DNA from: Microbacterium sp. ACRRU
GTDB lineage: Bacteria; Actinomycetota; Actinomycetes; Actinomycetales; Microbacteriaceae
DNA length: 48,210 bases
Assembly: GCF_022346945.1 (NCBI RefSeq)
Contig: NZ_JAKRNI010000022.1
Coordinates: forward strand, 1 to 48,210
Reading direction: 5' to 3'
Within the stretch, counting starts at the first letter, position 1. Every line of letters starts with the position of its first letter. The position numbers and the translations under genes were made by a program. The notes beneath the pieces were generated by a model, which saw only the letters and a program-made list of their open reading frames with translations, did not search any database and was not told the DNA's origin. This document shows positions 24,133 to 31,079 of this stretch, one piece after another.

Positions 24133-24140
24133 GGGTTGAC
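24133..24140 (-). promoter_or_regulatory. GTCAACCC motif upstream of the stress-type SDR gene
   Basis: In gene direction this reads GGCTGTCAACCCTCG, 61 nt before the start; nearly the same as the copies at 8564 and 10449. Confidence 0.4.
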
Positions 24141-24178
24141 AGCCTCCGCGTCGCGAGGAGGCGCCTGCACGCGGGGTG

Positions 24179-25375
24179 TCAGGCGGCGATCACCTCGGGG
24201 AGGACGAGCCCTTCGATCGCGCCCCGGTAGTCGGCGATCATCCGCCGACGATCCAGGCGACCCCGCGCCGCGATGGCTGCCGAGCGCAGCCGCGGGCGAT
24301 GGGAGAGGGCCTCCTGCCACGCGGCGCAGACCGCGTCGGCATCCCGCGGAGTCACGATGCCGAAGCCCGCGACGACGCGCGCCGCGTCGCCCACATCGGT
24401 GGTCACCGGGATCGCACCGGAGGCGGCCCCCTCGGCGAGACACAGGGGCGAGGCCTCTCCGAAGGCGCTGGTCAGGGCCACGACGTCGGCGATGCGATAG
24501 AGCGCGGGCATGTCCTCGCGCAGACCGAGCGCGTGCACCGGCACGCTCGCGTCGATTCCCGCTTGCGCCACGAGGCTCGCAAACCCCGGGTTGCCGTATG
24601 TCATGCCCGAACCGCACAGGACGTAGTGGGACCCGGGGTGTCGCCGCGAATGCCGTGCGACGGTGTCCAGGAACAGCCCGGGGTCCTTCATCGCATCGAA
24701 GCGCGCCGCAAGCATCACCACCGGTGCCGACTCGGGGATGCCGAGGCCGAGCCGGATGCGGCGTCGCTCCGCCCGGGTTCCCGGGCGGAACCGCCGCGTG
24801 TCGATGCCGTTGTCGATCACCCACGCGTGGGTCGTCGACACCCCCGCGCGCGCGTACGCGTGCGAGGTCGACGCCGCGCACGAGATCGTCGCCGACACCG
24901 CTCCCGACGCGCCCGCGTCGACGAGCCAGCCGAGGGCCGGGCCGGAGTGGGTGGGGTCCGAGCGGTGCAGGCACGCGGCGGTCGGGCGGTCGGGGAGCAT
25001 CCCGGCCCGGTCCAGCGCGACGATGAGACTCAACGGCTGCTCCTTCAGAGAGAGCACGATGTCGGCATCCGCGATGACGGCGGCGGCGTGCTCGAGCTCG
25101 GCCCGGCTGAAGGACTCGGGGGTCATCGGCTGGTCGCCGGCCACGCGATCGAACATGTCGATGGTCACTCCGGCGGCGCGAAGCGCCCGAAACCGCGCGT
25201 CGTCTCGCGCGTCCTGCAACGAGGCGTCCCGGCGGGCGGCGGAGGTGAGCGAGAGCACCCGGTGTTCCTGGCCCCCGCCGGCGGCAAGGCCGGCCACCAC
25301 GTCGGAGTGGAGGATGCGGGCTCCTCCGGCGAAGAACCCCTCGTAGAGGGACAACACACGCACGGGTCGGGTCAT
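24179..25375 (-). CDS. GT4-type glycosyltransferase
   Basis: This 398-residue GT-B retaining glycosyltransferase has an N-terminal acceptor domain opening VRVLSLYEGFFAGGARILHSDVV, a linker near residue 190, and a C-terminal donor domain with VVMLAARFDAMKDPGLFLDTV. The E-x7-E motif lies in FGEASPLCLAEGAASG. It transfers a sugar from a nucleotide donor to a cell-surface or small-molecule acceptor, not identifiable here. The ATG follows GGAAAG. The 235-nt upstream region holds two tandem hairpins that belong to the neighbouring operon rather than to this gene. Confidence 0.88.
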   Translation of the reverse strand: MTRPVRVLSLYEGFFAGGARILHSDVVAGLAAGGGQEHRVLSLTSAARRDASLQDARDDARFRALRAAGVTIDMFDRVAGDQPMTPESFSRAELEHAAAVIADADIVLSLKEQPLSLIVALDRAGMLPDRPTAACLHRSDPTHSGPALGWLVDAGASGAVSATISCAASTSHAYARAGVSTTHAWVIDNGIDTRRFRPGTRAERRRIRLGLGIPESAPVVMLAARFDAMKDPGLFLDTVARHSRRHPGSHYVLCGSGMTYGNPGFASLVAQAGIDASVPVHALGLREDMPALYRIADVVALTSAFGEASPLCLAEGAASGAIPVTTDVGDAARVVAGFGIVTPRDADAVCAAWQEALSHRPRLRSAAIAARGRLDRRRMIADYRGAIEGLVLPEVIAA

Positions 25376-25522
25376 CGCGGTCGCTTTCCGGGGAGGGGCG
25401 CCGCGGTGCGGTGCCGGATCGTTCACCGCGGATGCGGTTTCCCCATGCTGAGGCGTCCACCCCCGGTAACGGGTTACGCCGCGAAGACCATTGCGTGAAC
25501 GCGTACGTCTCGAAAACGACAC

Positions 25523-25559
25523 CGACGCGCCGGTCCTCGGGGGAAGGACCGACGCGTCG
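25523..25559 (-). terminator. Rho-independent terminator (second of tandem pair)
   Basis: CGACGCG and CGGTCCT pair with AGGACCG and CGCGTCG around a short loop. Read leftward it is followed by GTGTCGTTTTCG, a modest T-run. It ends the DUF3618 operon. Confidence 0.7.
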
Positions 25560-25567
25560 GATCAGGA

Positions 25568-25604
25568 CCGCGGGACGGAACGAGCCCGGTGCCCCGTCCC
25601 GCGG
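25568..25604 (-). terminator. Hairpin (first of tandem pair)
   Basis: A perfect 11-bp inverted repeat (CCGCGGGACGG / CCGTCCCGCGG) lies 7 nt after the DUF3618 stop. It precedes the T-tailed hairpin, giving a double terminator. Confidence 0.65.
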
Positions 25605-25610
25605 TGTCTA

Positions 25611-26186
25611 TCAGGACTGGCGCACGTTGTCGCCGGCCTCCTGAGCCTGGTCGCGCACCGTCTCCGCCGCCGAGGAGGATTCGTCCTTGACATGCTGCAC
25701 GGCCTCGGTGGCCCGGTCCTTGACGGCCGTGGCCGCTTCGGTCGCGGGTTCCTTCAGGTCGTCGACGATCTCGTGGGCGACATCCTTGGCCTGGTCGACG
25801 ACCGGCTGTGCCTTCTCCTTGACGGTCGCCGCGGCGTCACGCTCCGCCCGCGTCGGCGGGATGAGCGAGGCCACGACCAGACCCACGCCGAACGCGACCA
25901 GGCCGACGGCCAGGGGGTTGCCCTTGGCCTTCGCCTTCGCGTCGTGCGCGGCGCCGTGGACGGCGTCGGTCGCGCCGTGGGCGAGGCCTGATGCGCCCGA
26001 GGCGGTGTCGTCGGCCGCTCCCATGAGACGGTCCTTCAGGTCGCCGATGGCGCGGTGGACCTTGTTCTTCTGCCGGTCCACGATCTTCGACGGCGTCACC
26101 TTGTCGGCGAGGGCGTCGACGTCCGAGCCGAGTGTCTCGCGGGTGCGCTCGATGTCGGCGCGGATGGCTTCCGGTGAATCGGTCAT
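25611..26186 (-). CDS. DUF3618 protein
   Basis: This 191-residue protein begins with the DUF3618 signature SPEAIRADIERTRETLGSDVDAL, continues with KVTPSKIVDRQKNKV, then one transmembrane helix at about 93-110 (LAVGLVAFGVGLVVASLI) and a long Lys/Glu/Ala-rich helical C-terminus. It is a membrane-anchored coiled-coil-like protein of unknown role, common in actinobacteria next to holin-superfamily proteins. Its ATG overlaps the preceding gene's stop (ATGA), and GAGGAG precedes it. It is the last gene of a three-gene operon closed by two hairpins. Confidence 0.88.
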   Translation of the reverse strand: MTDSPEAIRADIERTRETLGSDVDALADKVTPSKIVDRQKNKVHRAIGDLKDRLMGAADDTASGASGLAHGATDAVHGAAHDAKAKAKGNPLAVGLVAFGVGLVVASLIPPTRAERDAAATVKEKAQPVVDQAKDVAHEIVDDLKEPATEAATAVKDRATEAVQHVKDESSSAAETVRDQAQEAGDNVRQS

Positions 26187-26596
26187 CGGTTCTCCTCGTT
26201 TCTGGTGAATGCGTCCGGGATCTCTCGGAGGGTTTCGGCCGTGACCGGGGCACCCTCGACCTTCTTCAACTCGCTGCGACCGACCGCGAACAGGATGCCG
26301 GCCACGATCGCCCACACCACGGCCACGACGACCCCGGCCCAGGCATAGCCCATCAACTGGGCCAGTGCCGCCCAGAGGGCGAGCGACAGGAAGAGCACGA
26401 TCATCCCCGCGGCGTACCCGGCGCCACCGAGGAGACCGGCTCCCTTCGCGGACTTGGATGCCGAATCCTTCAGCTCCGCCTTGGCGAGCGTGAGCTCCTG
26501 GCGCATGAGGGTCGACATGTCCCGCGTGACTTCGCCGACGAGCTCGCCGAGAGACGAAGTCGCGGCGCGCTGCTCAGACGGTGTCGGGTCGGTCAT
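26183..26596 (-). CDS. Phage-holin-superfamily-like membrane protein (DUF1469 type)
   Basis: This 137-residue protein has an amphipathic N-terminal helix (LGELVGEVTRDMSTLMRQELTLAKAELK), two transmembrane helices (about 53-77 and 83-106) and a short charged tail. This pattern matches the putative actinobacterial holin-X superfamily. Despite the family name, nothing nearby is phage-like; the context points to an envelope-structural or stress role with the DUF3618 protein. Its start lies 23 nt inside the preceding gene, and its stop overlaps the DUF3618 ATG, so translation is probably coupled throughout. Confidence 0.87.
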   Translation of the reverse strand: MTDPTPSEQRAATSSLGELVGEVTRDMSTLMRQELTLAKAELKDSASKSAKGAGLLGGAGYAAGMIVLFLSLALWAALAQLMGYAWAGVVVAVVWAIVAGILFAVGRSELKKVEGAPVTAETLREIPDAFTRNEENR

Positions 26597-27272
26597 CGCG
26601 CACCTCGTCTCCGCTTCCGTCGATGAGGTGCGCCGAGCGGCTGTAGACGGGCGTGTCGCCCGCGATGCCCTCCGAGACGCGCGCGTCGGCATCGGCGTCG
26701 GCGAACCGCGGACCGCTCGGCGGGGTGCCCGTGGCGGAACCGGACGCGCCGGAGGTCGATGCGGTCGAGGTCGCCCCGGCCGCGAGTGCCCGGCTCAGTC
26801 GGCCGACGACGAGACCCGCGACGGCCGCGCCGAGGATGAACGCTCCGGGACGGCGCCGCGCGAACGACTGCACCTCCCGCAGAAGCTCCTGCGGCTCTCG
26901 ATCGGCCAGCCACTCACCGGCGCTCGAGGCGTGCGCGGCGACGCGGCGCACAAGATCACCGGCGAGACCGGACCCCTCGTCCGCGTCGGCCATCCGCGAC
27001 AGATCGTCGCCGAAAGTCGACGCGCCCGCCGCGAGGCGCTGCTGCTGGCTCGCCGCTTGATCGGACAGTTCGCGCCCGGTCTGGCTGAGGATCTCTGAGA
27101 ACTGGGCTTTGGCCTCACTGGCCACGGCGACGGCTTCCTCTTTGCCGGTCCGTGCGACCCCGGCGGCTTCGTCCCGGGCTGTCGTCGTGACCCCGGCTGC
27201 TTCGTGCGCGGCGGTCTGCGCTTTCGCGCCCGCGTCTGCGCCTCCGTCGTGCGACGCGCTGAACTGCGACAT
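26574..27272 (-). CDS. Helical membrane-anchored protein of the DUF3618/holin-like operon
   Basis: This 232-residue protein has a long Ala/Glu/Lys/Gln-rich N-terminal half (residues 10-135) that should be extended alpha-helix or coiled coil. One membrane helix follows at about 144-160 (FILGAAVAGLVVGRLSRAL), then a disordered Gly/Ser/Thr/Asp-rich C-terminus. It has no recognised domain beyond resemblance to such operon partners in other actinobacteria. The ATG follows GGAAGGAG. As first gene it sets expression of the operon; upstream is a CGCAAGGGTCG stretch that partly resembles the recurrent GTCAAGGG motif. Confidence 0.82.
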   Translation of the reverse strand: MSQFSASHDGGADAGAKAQTAAHEAAGVTTTARDEAAGVARTGKEEAVAVASEAKAQFSEILSQTGRELSDQAASQQQRLAAGASTFGDDLSRMADADEGSGLAGDLVRRVAAHASSAGEWLADREPQELLREVQSFARRRPGAFILGAAVAGLVVGRLSRALAAGATSTASTSGASGSATGTPPSGPRFADADADARVSEGIAGDTPVYSRSAHLIDGSGDEVRDDRPDTV

Positions 27273-27453
27273 GGTCGCTCCTTCCGTCGTGCTGTTGGGC
27301 TCCCCGGTCTAGGCCCGATCCGGCCCGCGGCGCGCGACCCTTGCGCACGGCGATCCTGCGTGCAACGCGCGCATCGGCCGTCATTGCGCGCTCTCAGGCC
27401 GGAGAAAGTGCGGATCGCGGCCGTGCGCGCCAACGGTGGTGTCACGGCATGAG

Positions 27454-27459
27454 TACGAT
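27454..27459 (+). promoter_or_regulatory. -10 box of a likely leaderless MarR gene
   Basis: TACGAT (TAnnnT) ends 8 nt before the GTG, leaving no room for a ribosome site; transcription should start at or next to the start codon. Confidence 0.5.
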
Positions 27460-27467
27460 CAGGGCTC

Positions 27468-27926
27468 GTGCAGAATTCCTTCGACGCCCCGACGTCGTCC
27501 GACGCGGATTCCGAGCTGGGTCGTGCGCTTCTGGCCTACGACGAGGCGCGTCGCGCCGCTGCCGCGGAGGCTCGTCGAGCTCTGTCGCTGAACGAACTCG
27601 ACGCCAAGGCGTTGCTCTTCGTCGCCCAGAACCCCGGAGCCCGTCCGTCGCACGTGCGCGACCATCTGGGCATCACATCCGCGGGAGTGACGACCCTCAT
27701 CGACCGTCTTGTCCAGCGCGGTGCGGTGAAGCGCGAACTGGACGTGGTGGACCGGCGGGTGAACCACATCACGGCGACCGTGGATCTGGACGCGCCACCG
27801 TGGTCGGCCCTGCGGGCTTTCGACGGCGCGGTCGAGTCGGCGATCGCGACGATGGACCCCGGTGAGGCGCGCATCGTGGCCGCGGCGTTGGAACGTCTCA
27901 CAGCGGCCGGCGCGGCATCCCGCTGA
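27468..27926 (+). CDS. MarR-type winged-helix regulator
   Basis: This 152-residue DNA-binding regulator has the MarR layout: a helical dimerisation start, a helix-turn-helix in KALLFVAQNPGARPSHVRDHLGITSAGVTTLIDRLVQRGAV (residues about 45-85) and a wing in VDRRVNHITATVD. The GTG start is placed by the -10 box just upstream and looks leaderless. It is divergent from the DUF3618-type operon across about 195 nt and could regulate it; that is inference. It ends in a small hairpin shared with the converging hypothetical gene. Confidence 0.85.
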   Translation: MQNSFDAPTSSDADSELGRALLAYDEARRAAAAEARRALSLNELDAKALLFVAQNPGARPSHVRDHLGITSAGVTTLIDRLVQRGAVKRELDVVDRRVNHITATVDLDAPPWSALRAFDGAVESAIATMDPGEARIVAAALERLTAAGAASR

Positions 27927-27939
27927 CCCGCGTCAGCGG
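27920..27939. terminator. Hairpin over the MarR stop codon
   Basis: CCGCTGA-N6-TCAGCGG is a perfect 7-bp inverted repeat including the TGA stop, between converging genes. No T-tract. Confidence 0.45.
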
Positions 27940-27969
27940 CGAGCGCCCCTCCGCCCCTGCGGCGAGCGC

Positions 27970-28299
27970 TCAGGCGCGCGAGTGGACGAACGCCTCGGCG
28001 CGCGCCTGGAGGAATGTGCACAACGCCGAGAGCATCGCCAGCTCGCCCGAGAGCGCCAGGACGCGCGCCGAGCCCAGGGGGGCGGCGTTCTCGCGCGGTT
28101 CGAAGGTCACCGCCCAGCCGGTCGATCCCGCTTCGGTCTCCGGCGCGACATAGAACGTGGTCGAGACGCTGCGCAGCTGCGCGGCGATCAGGCCGGTGTC
28201 CGACTCGTCCTCGCCGTCCTGCGGGATCACACGGAGGATCCCGGCGTCGTCGTATCCGAGCGCGCGGAAGTCATCGATCCACGACTGGAGCGTCGTCAT
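27970..28299 (-). CDS. Hypothetical protein
   Basis: This roughly 109-residue soluble protein opens MTTLQSWIDDFRALGYDDAGILRVIPQ and has a mixed alpha/beta look, with no domain I recognise. It has a hydrophobic helix near the end (ELAMLSALCTFLQARAEAF), probably buried rather than membrane. The start is uncertain: ATGs at 28299, 28314 and 28326 are in frame and none has a good ribosome site. The GCATGGAA half-site at 28311 overlaps the second, which favours the innermost ATG. It is divergent from the AraC regulator across a palindrome. Confidence 0.6.
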   Translation of the reverse strand: MTTLQSWIDDFRALGYDDAGILRVIPQDGEDESDTGLIAAQLRSVSTTFYVAPETEAGSTGWAVTFEPRENAAPLGSARVLALSGELAMLSALCTFLQARAEAFVHSRA

Positions 28300-28310
28300 C
28301 GTGCGGTAGG

Positions 28311-28318
28311 GCATGGAA
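28311..28318. promoter_or_regulatory. GCATGGAA half-site
   Basis: An exact copy of one arm of the palindrome at 28398-28417, 87 nt away and immediately before the hypothetical gene. A second, weaker binding site is possible. Confidence 0.35.
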
Positions 28319-28397
28319 TGTCCCATCGGTCGTGCCGCGGGGGCGGCGGAGGCTTTTCGATTATGGGTCCCACGAGCGGGGAACGCATCTTCGCCGC

Positions 28398-28417
28398 GCA
28401 TGGAACCGATTCCATGC
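28398..28417. promoter_or_regulatory. 20-bp palindromic operator candidate
   Basis: GCATGGAA-CCGA-TTCCATGC has perfect 8-bp arms and lies between the divergent hypothetical and AraC genes. It is likely a binding site for a dimeric regulator, perhaps the AraC protein itself. Confidence 0.5.
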
Positions 28418-28480
28418 CACAGATCACCGCACGGCGCAATGGTCTATCCGCAAATCGCAACGCGAATCTAGAAATCCTGC

Positions 28481-29416
28481 GTGGAGCATACGCATGTGGA
28501 GACCAGAGACGTCGCGACAGTAGAGGAGATGTGGCAGACCGTTCTCCCGGGCACCCGTATCTCTCGCGCGGACGGCATCCAACCGGCGTTCGTCTTCCAC
28601 GGTGTTGCCGACACCGGCTTCGGATTCTGCGACTACACGATCGGTTCGATGATGGTGGTCGACACCGACCCGGGCGACCAGATGATCGTCGGCCGCATCG
28701 CCGGTCCGCGTATTCGGGCGACCTATCGGAAGGAACGGGTCGATACGACGGTACCGTTCCTGGTGGTCGACCGGCCGGTGGAGATCGCCTTCTCGGGTCG
28801 CATCGCGGGGACGGTGATGTCGTTCGCCCGTGCCGACGTGGACGAGGCCGCACGACGGCTGACCGGTGACGACACGTTGCGCGTGCGTCCCACCGGCCAC
28901 GCCCCGCTTTCGGAACAGCGCTTGCGCTACTGGACGCGAACGTGGGAGTACGGGCGGGACGTCCTTCTCCGCGCCCCCGAGCGCACGCCGTTGATCGAGC
29001 ACCAGGTGCGTTCGCTCTTGCTCGAGGCGACTCTGATGGCGTTTCCATCCAGCTTCACCGAGGCGCTCGCGGCGGGGCGTCCGGCCCGGCCGCTCCCGGC
29101 TCCCGTGCGCCGGGCGAAGGCGTACATCGAGGCGCATGCCACCGGCCCCATCGCGCTCGCCGATATCGCGCAGGCGGCGCGACTGTCTCCGCGCGGTCTG
29201 CAGTACGCGTTCCGTACCGCGACCGGGCGCACACCGATGCAGTACGTCCGACGAGTGCGGCTGGATGCCGCCCGCGCAGAGCTGCGGCACGCCGACCCGT
29301 CCGTCGACACGGTCGCGGCCATCGCCGCCCGCTGGGGTTTCTCCAACCTCGGGCGCTTCGCCGCGATGTATCGGGGTGAGTTCGGAGAGACTCCGTCGAC
29401 GACCCTGCGGTCCTGA
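28481..29416 (+). CDS. AraC family transcriptional regulator (third copy of this type)
   Basis: This 311-residue protein has an AraC-binding-like N-terminal domain and a C-terminal double helix-turn-helix with LSPRGLQYAFRTATGRTPMQYVRRVRLDAA and RWGFSNLGRFAAMYRGEFGETP. It is closest in architecture to the regulators at 596 and 11824. The longest GTG start is given; an in-frame GTG at 28496 has GGAG nine nt upstream and is a good alternative. A perfect palindrome lies 64 nt upstream of the longer start and may be an autoregulatory site. Confidence 0.87.
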   Translation: MEHTHVETRDVATVEEMWQTVLPGTRISRADGIQPAFVFHGVADTGFGFCDYTIGSMMVVDTDPGDQMIVGRIAGPRIRATYRKERVDTTVPFLVVDRPVEIAFSGRIAGTVMSFARADVDEAARRLTGDDTLRVRPTGHAPLSEQRLRYWTRTWEYGRDVLLRAPERTPLIEHQVRSLLLEATLMAFPSSFTEALAAGRPARPLPAPVRRAKAYIEAHATGPIALADIAQAARLSPRGLQYAFRTATGRTPMQYVRRVRLDAARAELRHADPSVDTVAAIAARWGFSNLGRFAAMYRGEFGETPSTTLRS

Positions 29417-29421
29417 CGTCT

Positions 29422-29443
29422 CGGCGGCGGTCAATGGCCGCCG
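29422..29443. terminator. Hairpin between AraC and SulP genes
   Basis: CGGCGGC-N8-GCCGCCG is a perfect 7-bp inverted repeat; the loop contains the SulP stop codon. No T-tract. Confidence 0.45.
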
Positions 29444-30924
29444 TCGAGTCGACCGCTCAAGCGCTCATGGAAGCGCGAGGTCGCGTCGTTCATGCCGGTG
29501 ATCTCGACCGCCGTGCCCAGCCGGGCGTAGCGGGTCTGCACGGCGTCGAGAGCGGCGACCGTCGAGGCATCCCAGACGTGCGACGCGGACAGGTCGATCT
29601 CGACGCGCGAGGGGTCGCGATGGTAGGCGAACTTCGTCGTCAGGTCGTTGCTCGAGGCGAAGAAGAGCTCCCCCTCGACCCGGTAGCGGGCGACTCCTCC
29701 CTCGACCTCGCGGTGAACGACGGTGAGGCTCGCGACGCGGCGGGCGAAGAGGACCGCCGCGGCGAGCACACCGACTCCGACACCGATGGCGAGGTTGTGC
29801 GTCCACACGGTCACGGCGACGGTCGCCACCATCACGATCGTCTCGCTCACCGGCATCCGGCGCAGGGTGGCGGGGCGGATGCTGTGCCAGTCGAAGGTCG
29901 CGACGGAAACGACGATCATGACGGCGACCAGCACCGCCATCGGGATGATCGCGACGACCTCGCCGAAGACCAGCACGAGAACGAGCAGGAACACGCCGGC
30001 GAGGAAGGTCGAGATGCGGGTGCGTGCCCCGGAGGCCCGGACGTTGATCATGGTCTGGCCGATCATCGCGCAGCCGCCCATCCCGCCGAACAGACCGGAC
30101 AGGACGTTCGCGGCGCCCTGACCGAGGGACTCCCGCTTCTTCGAGGACGGGGTGTCGGTGATGTCGTCGACGAGAGCCGCGGTCATCAGGGATTCGAGCA
30201 ATCCGACGATCGCCATCGCGGCGGCGAACGGGAAGATGATCGCCAGCGTCTCACCCGTCAGGGGCACGTTCGGCAGCAGGAGAGCGGGCAGACTCTCGGG
30301 CAGGGCGCCCTGGTCGCCCACGGTGGGCACGGAGATGCCGAACACCACCGCCGCTCCGGTCAGCAGGACGATCGCCACCAGGGGAGCGGGCACCGCGCGG
30401 GTCACGCGCGGAAGCAGGTACATGATCGCCAGGCCCGCGGCCGTCAGCGGATAGACCATCCACGGCACGCCGATGAGCTGCGGCACCTGAGCGACGAAGA
30501 TGAGGATCGCCAGCGCGTTGACGAAGCCGACCATGACGCTGCGCGGGATGAACCGCATGAGGCGGGCGACTCCCAGGAGTCCGAGGACGACCTGAAGGAT
30601 GCCGCCGAGGATCACGGTCGCCAGCAGGTAGTCGACGCCGTGGTCCCGTGCCACGGGAGCGATGACGAGCGCGATGGCACCGGTCGCGGCGCTGATCATC
30701 GCGGGCCGTCCGCCGAGGAAGGCGATGGCCACGGCCATCACGAAGGACGAGAAGAGTCCGAGGCGAGGGTCCACCCCCGCGATGATCGAGAAGGCGATGG
30801 CCTCGGGGATGAGCGCGATCGCCACGACGAGACCGGCGAGGGCCTCGCGGGTCAGAAGGCGTGGCGAACGCAGGGCCTGAAACACGGTGGGTTCCGGGCG
30901 CGGGCGCGCGGGGACGTCAGTCAC
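29431..30924 (-). CDS. SulP family inorganic anion transporter with STAS domain
   Basis: This 497-residue SLC26/SulP permease has about 10-12 hydrophobic helices over residues 28-400, with the family hallmarks ALIPEAIAFSIIAGV in the first repeat and MGGCAMIGQTMINVRASGARTR in the second. A cytoplasmic STAS domain follows at about 405-490 (VEIDLSASHVWDASTVAALD). Substrates in the family include sulfate, bicarbonate and dicarboxylates; the substrate here is not known. The GTG is supported by GGAG five nt upstream. A conserved element (30931-30994) directly precedes the gene and is repeated before the CorC-like gene. Confidence 0.93.
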   Translation of the reverse strand: MTDVPARPRPEPTVFQALRSPRLLTREALAGLVVAIALIPEAIAFSIIAGVDPRLGLFSSFVMAVAIAFLGGRPAMISAATGAIALVIAPVARDHGVDYLLATVILGGILQVVLGLLGVARLMRFIPRSVMVGFVNALAILIFVAQVPQLIGVPWMVYPLTAAGLAIMYLLPRVTRAVPAPLVAIVLLTGAAVVFGISVPTVGDQGALPESLPALLLPNVPLTGETLAIIFPFAAAMAIVGLLESLMTAALVDDITDTPSSKKRESLGQGAANVLSGLFGGMGGCAMIGQTMINVRASGARTRISTFLAGVFLLVLVLVFGEVVAIIPMAVLVAVMIVVSVATFDWHSIRPATLRRMPVSETIVMVATVAVTVWTHNLAIGVGVGVLAAAVLFARRVASLTVVHREVEGGVARYRVEGELFFASSNDLTTKFAYHRDPSRVEIDLSASHVWDASTVAALDAVQTRYARLGTAVEITGMNDATSRFHERLSGRLDGGH

Positions 30925-30930
30925 GGGGAC

Positions 30931-30994
30931 TCCGGGGAGTGGGGGGACAGAGAGAGCCGCGGTCGCGACCGGGCAACTCTACCGTAACGAGAGG
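30931..30994. repeat. Two-copy conserved element, copy A (upstream of SulP)
   Basis: Its core, 30956-30994, matches the core of copy B (32711-32748) in about 33 of 38 aligned positions. The shared blocks are GCCGCGGTCGCG, AACTC-Y-A-Y-CGT-R and ACGAGAGG. The left flank also aligns (TCCGG...GGGACA). It lies directly before the SulP start on the minus strand and contains the palindrome CGGTCGCGACCG. Confidence 0.6.
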
Positions 30995-31019
30995 TTTACG
31001 CGTGCGGCGACGTGGGGTC

Positions 31020-31043
31020 GTGTGGGGAGGCTCCCGGGCACAC
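31020..31043 (-). terminator. Possible terminator of the CorC-like gene
   Basis: GTGTG...CACAC encloses GGGAG/CTCCC, forming an interrupted hairpin about 37 nt past the stop codon. No T-tract is seen. Confidence 0.35.
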
Positions 31044-31079
31044 GCCTCGTGCGGAGGATGGGCCGGCGGGCCGACCCGC

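Noticed and set aside
26183..26596. Prophage remnant suggested by the holin-like name
   Set aside because: No lysin, integrase, capsid or attachment site nearby. The superfamily name is historical and the operon is chromosomal in style.
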